From the NCBI RefSeq assembly GCF_002234615.1, contig NZ_NMQW01000015.1, positions 1 to 64,000 on the forward strand: 64,000 nt of DNA, given 5' to 3'. Below are positions 63,141 through 64,000 of the stretch, piece by piece. Position numbers and translations under genes: made by a program. Each line of letters begins with the position of its first letter. Position 1 is the first letter of the stretch. The notes below the pieces were generated by a model. It had not been told where the DNA came from, did no database searches, and saw only the letters and a list, made by a program, of their open reading frames with translations. The stretch is from Paenibacillus rigui. GTDB lineage: Bacteria; Bacillota; Bacilli; Paenibacillales; NBRC-103111.

Positions 63141-63410
63141 GGATTTTTTACCTCTTTTTCTTACAGCGGCCCGGAATCAGCTCTAAAAACAGCAGCCTGC
63201 CTATACAAAAGCCCCGCATAAAATGCAAGCTAAACTGTAAGCAGCACCAAGCTCCGCAGGCGGATTTTCCCTCCCCATAAGAGAAAGGAGTCCCCACCTG
63301 TATAAACTAATCTGCCCATCAGCCGTTCCGGTACCTATCGATGTATATTATCCATCATAACTCAAATTGCCGCTTCATTTCCAATGTTTAGTTCGCGTGA
63401 ACAACCGCCC

Positions 63411-64000
63411 TTAGGGGGATCCGTGAAGCTTGAAGCCTTCCCCCAGCACCTCGTTCGTATCGCTCAAAATAACGAAAGCTCCCGGGTCGGTCGCCTTCAC
63501 CAGCTCCTTCAGCCGGCTGACCTCCGTTTGCCCTACAACAACCATGAGGACCTGCCTGTCCTCCCCGGTATATCCCCCCGTCGCGTGAAGCTGAGTCAGC
63601 CCCCGGTCCAGCTCCACCAGTATCGCTTGACGGATTGCCTCCACCTCATCCGATATAATAAACGCAACCTTGGAATAGCTGAGTCCCAGCTGTACGACAT
63701 TAATGGTTTTACTAGTGACGAACAGGCCGATAAGCGCATACATCGCTTTCTCCGGGGAGAGCACAATTCCCGCCGTTAAAATGACTAGCCCATCCAGCAT
63801 AGCCACAGCCAGCCCCAGGCTCAAGCCCGTCAGACGGTGGATCATCTGCGCCGCCAAATCCAGCCCTCCGGTTGAAGCTCTCCCCCGAAAAACCAGTCCC
63901 AACCCCATTCCTACGAGCATCCCTCCGTAAATACCGGCCAGCAGCAGGTTGTCCGTCAATGCCGGCAATCCGCGGGTCAACAAAATAAGCAAAGGCAGCA
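63411..64000 (-). CDS. YitT-family membrane protein with DUF2179 domain (partial)
   Basis: The window holds the C-terminal 190-odd residues; the gene starts beyond the right edge. Visible are four membrane helices with the YitT motif GMGLGLVFRGRASTGGLDLAAQ (in part: FRGRASTGGLDLAAQMIHR) and the C-terminal cytoplasmic DUF2179 domain (QVLMVVVGQTEVSRLKELV, GAFVILSDTNEVLGEGF). The YitT family is common in Bacillota; transport is suspected but unproven. One YitT member (YvjA) lies near ftsEX in B. subtilis, so its presence here fits loosely. Confidence 0.9.
   Translation of the reverse strand, partial: LPLLILLTRGLPALTDNLLLAGIYGGMLVGMGLGLVFRGRASTGGLDLAAQMIHRLTGLSLGLAVAMLDGLVILTAGIVLSPEKAMYALIGLFVTSKTINVVQLGLSYSKVAFIISDEVEAIRQAILVELDRGLTQLHATGGYTGEDRQVLMVVVGQTEVSRLKELVKATDPGAFVILSDTNEVLGEGFKLHGSP

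Overview
The window looks like chromosomal DNA of a spore-forming member of the Bacillota, most likely a Paenibacillaceae relative. The signs are the 5' end of a 16S rRNA gene with a Bacillus/Paenibacillus-type leader boxA, spore-coat-like genes, strong AGGAGG ribosome binding sites, many TTG and GTG starts, and gene neighbourhoods shared with Bacillus subtilis (pcrB-pcrA-ligA, uvrBA-minJ-ctpB-ftsX-ftsE). Most of the window is well-packed core genome. I saw no tRNA gene, complete insertion sequence, CRISPR array or prophage.

Layout. 1-480: start of an rRNA operon (minus strand) with two promoters. 482-5981: pcrB-pcrA-ligA operon (minus). 6189-7449: two spore-coat-like genes, then the remnant of a short-chain dehydrogenase. 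7878-8954: secreted protein built from duplicated helical repeats. 9099-11018: divergent MFS exporter and TetR regulator with two operators. 11082-15480: a gliding-type (Gld-like) ABC transporter operon. 15864-17579: PadR regulator coupled to an FtsW/RodA-like protein, with an autoregulatory operator. 17690-22435: a beta-rich unknown protein, a sodium symporter and a U32/RlhA-like protein. 22821-23049: a 25-residue CDGSH-like iron-sulfur microprotein near a Fur-like box.

23199-30358 is the most unusual part: a one-direction operon that resembles dlt (D-alanylation of teichoic acids) but in which the adenylating enzyme DltA is replaced by a class II aminoacyl-tRNA-synthetase-like amino acid:carrier protein ligase. 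It encodes a large membrane-anchored FG-GAP protein, a carrier protein, the ligase, a DltD/SGNH-like protein, a 36-residue DltX-like membrane peptide ending in FIYEGF, and a DltB-like MBOAT acyltransferase. The inference is a pathway that loads an amino acid on a carrier protein in the cytoplasm, passes it across the membrane through the MBOAT protein and esterifies an extracellular polymer.

Further on: two unknown small genes (30385-30938), a sugar isomerase, a sulfite/nitrite reductase, uvrB-uvrA with a LexA-like box, motAB, then minJ-ctpB-envC-ftsX-ftsE (division and wall remodelling). This last region is studded with three copies of an 86-bp structured intergenic repeat. 48037-54122 holds a VanW/G5 protein, a two-component system and an ApbE/ferric-reductase-like redox operon that the regulator probably controls through four direct repeats of 11-bp period. 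54305-63140 is a complete arginine pathway, argC-J-B-D-F-G, then a 558-bp gap with a long RNA hairpin, then argH, driven by a promoter covered by two ARG boxes. A YitT-family gene runs off the right end.
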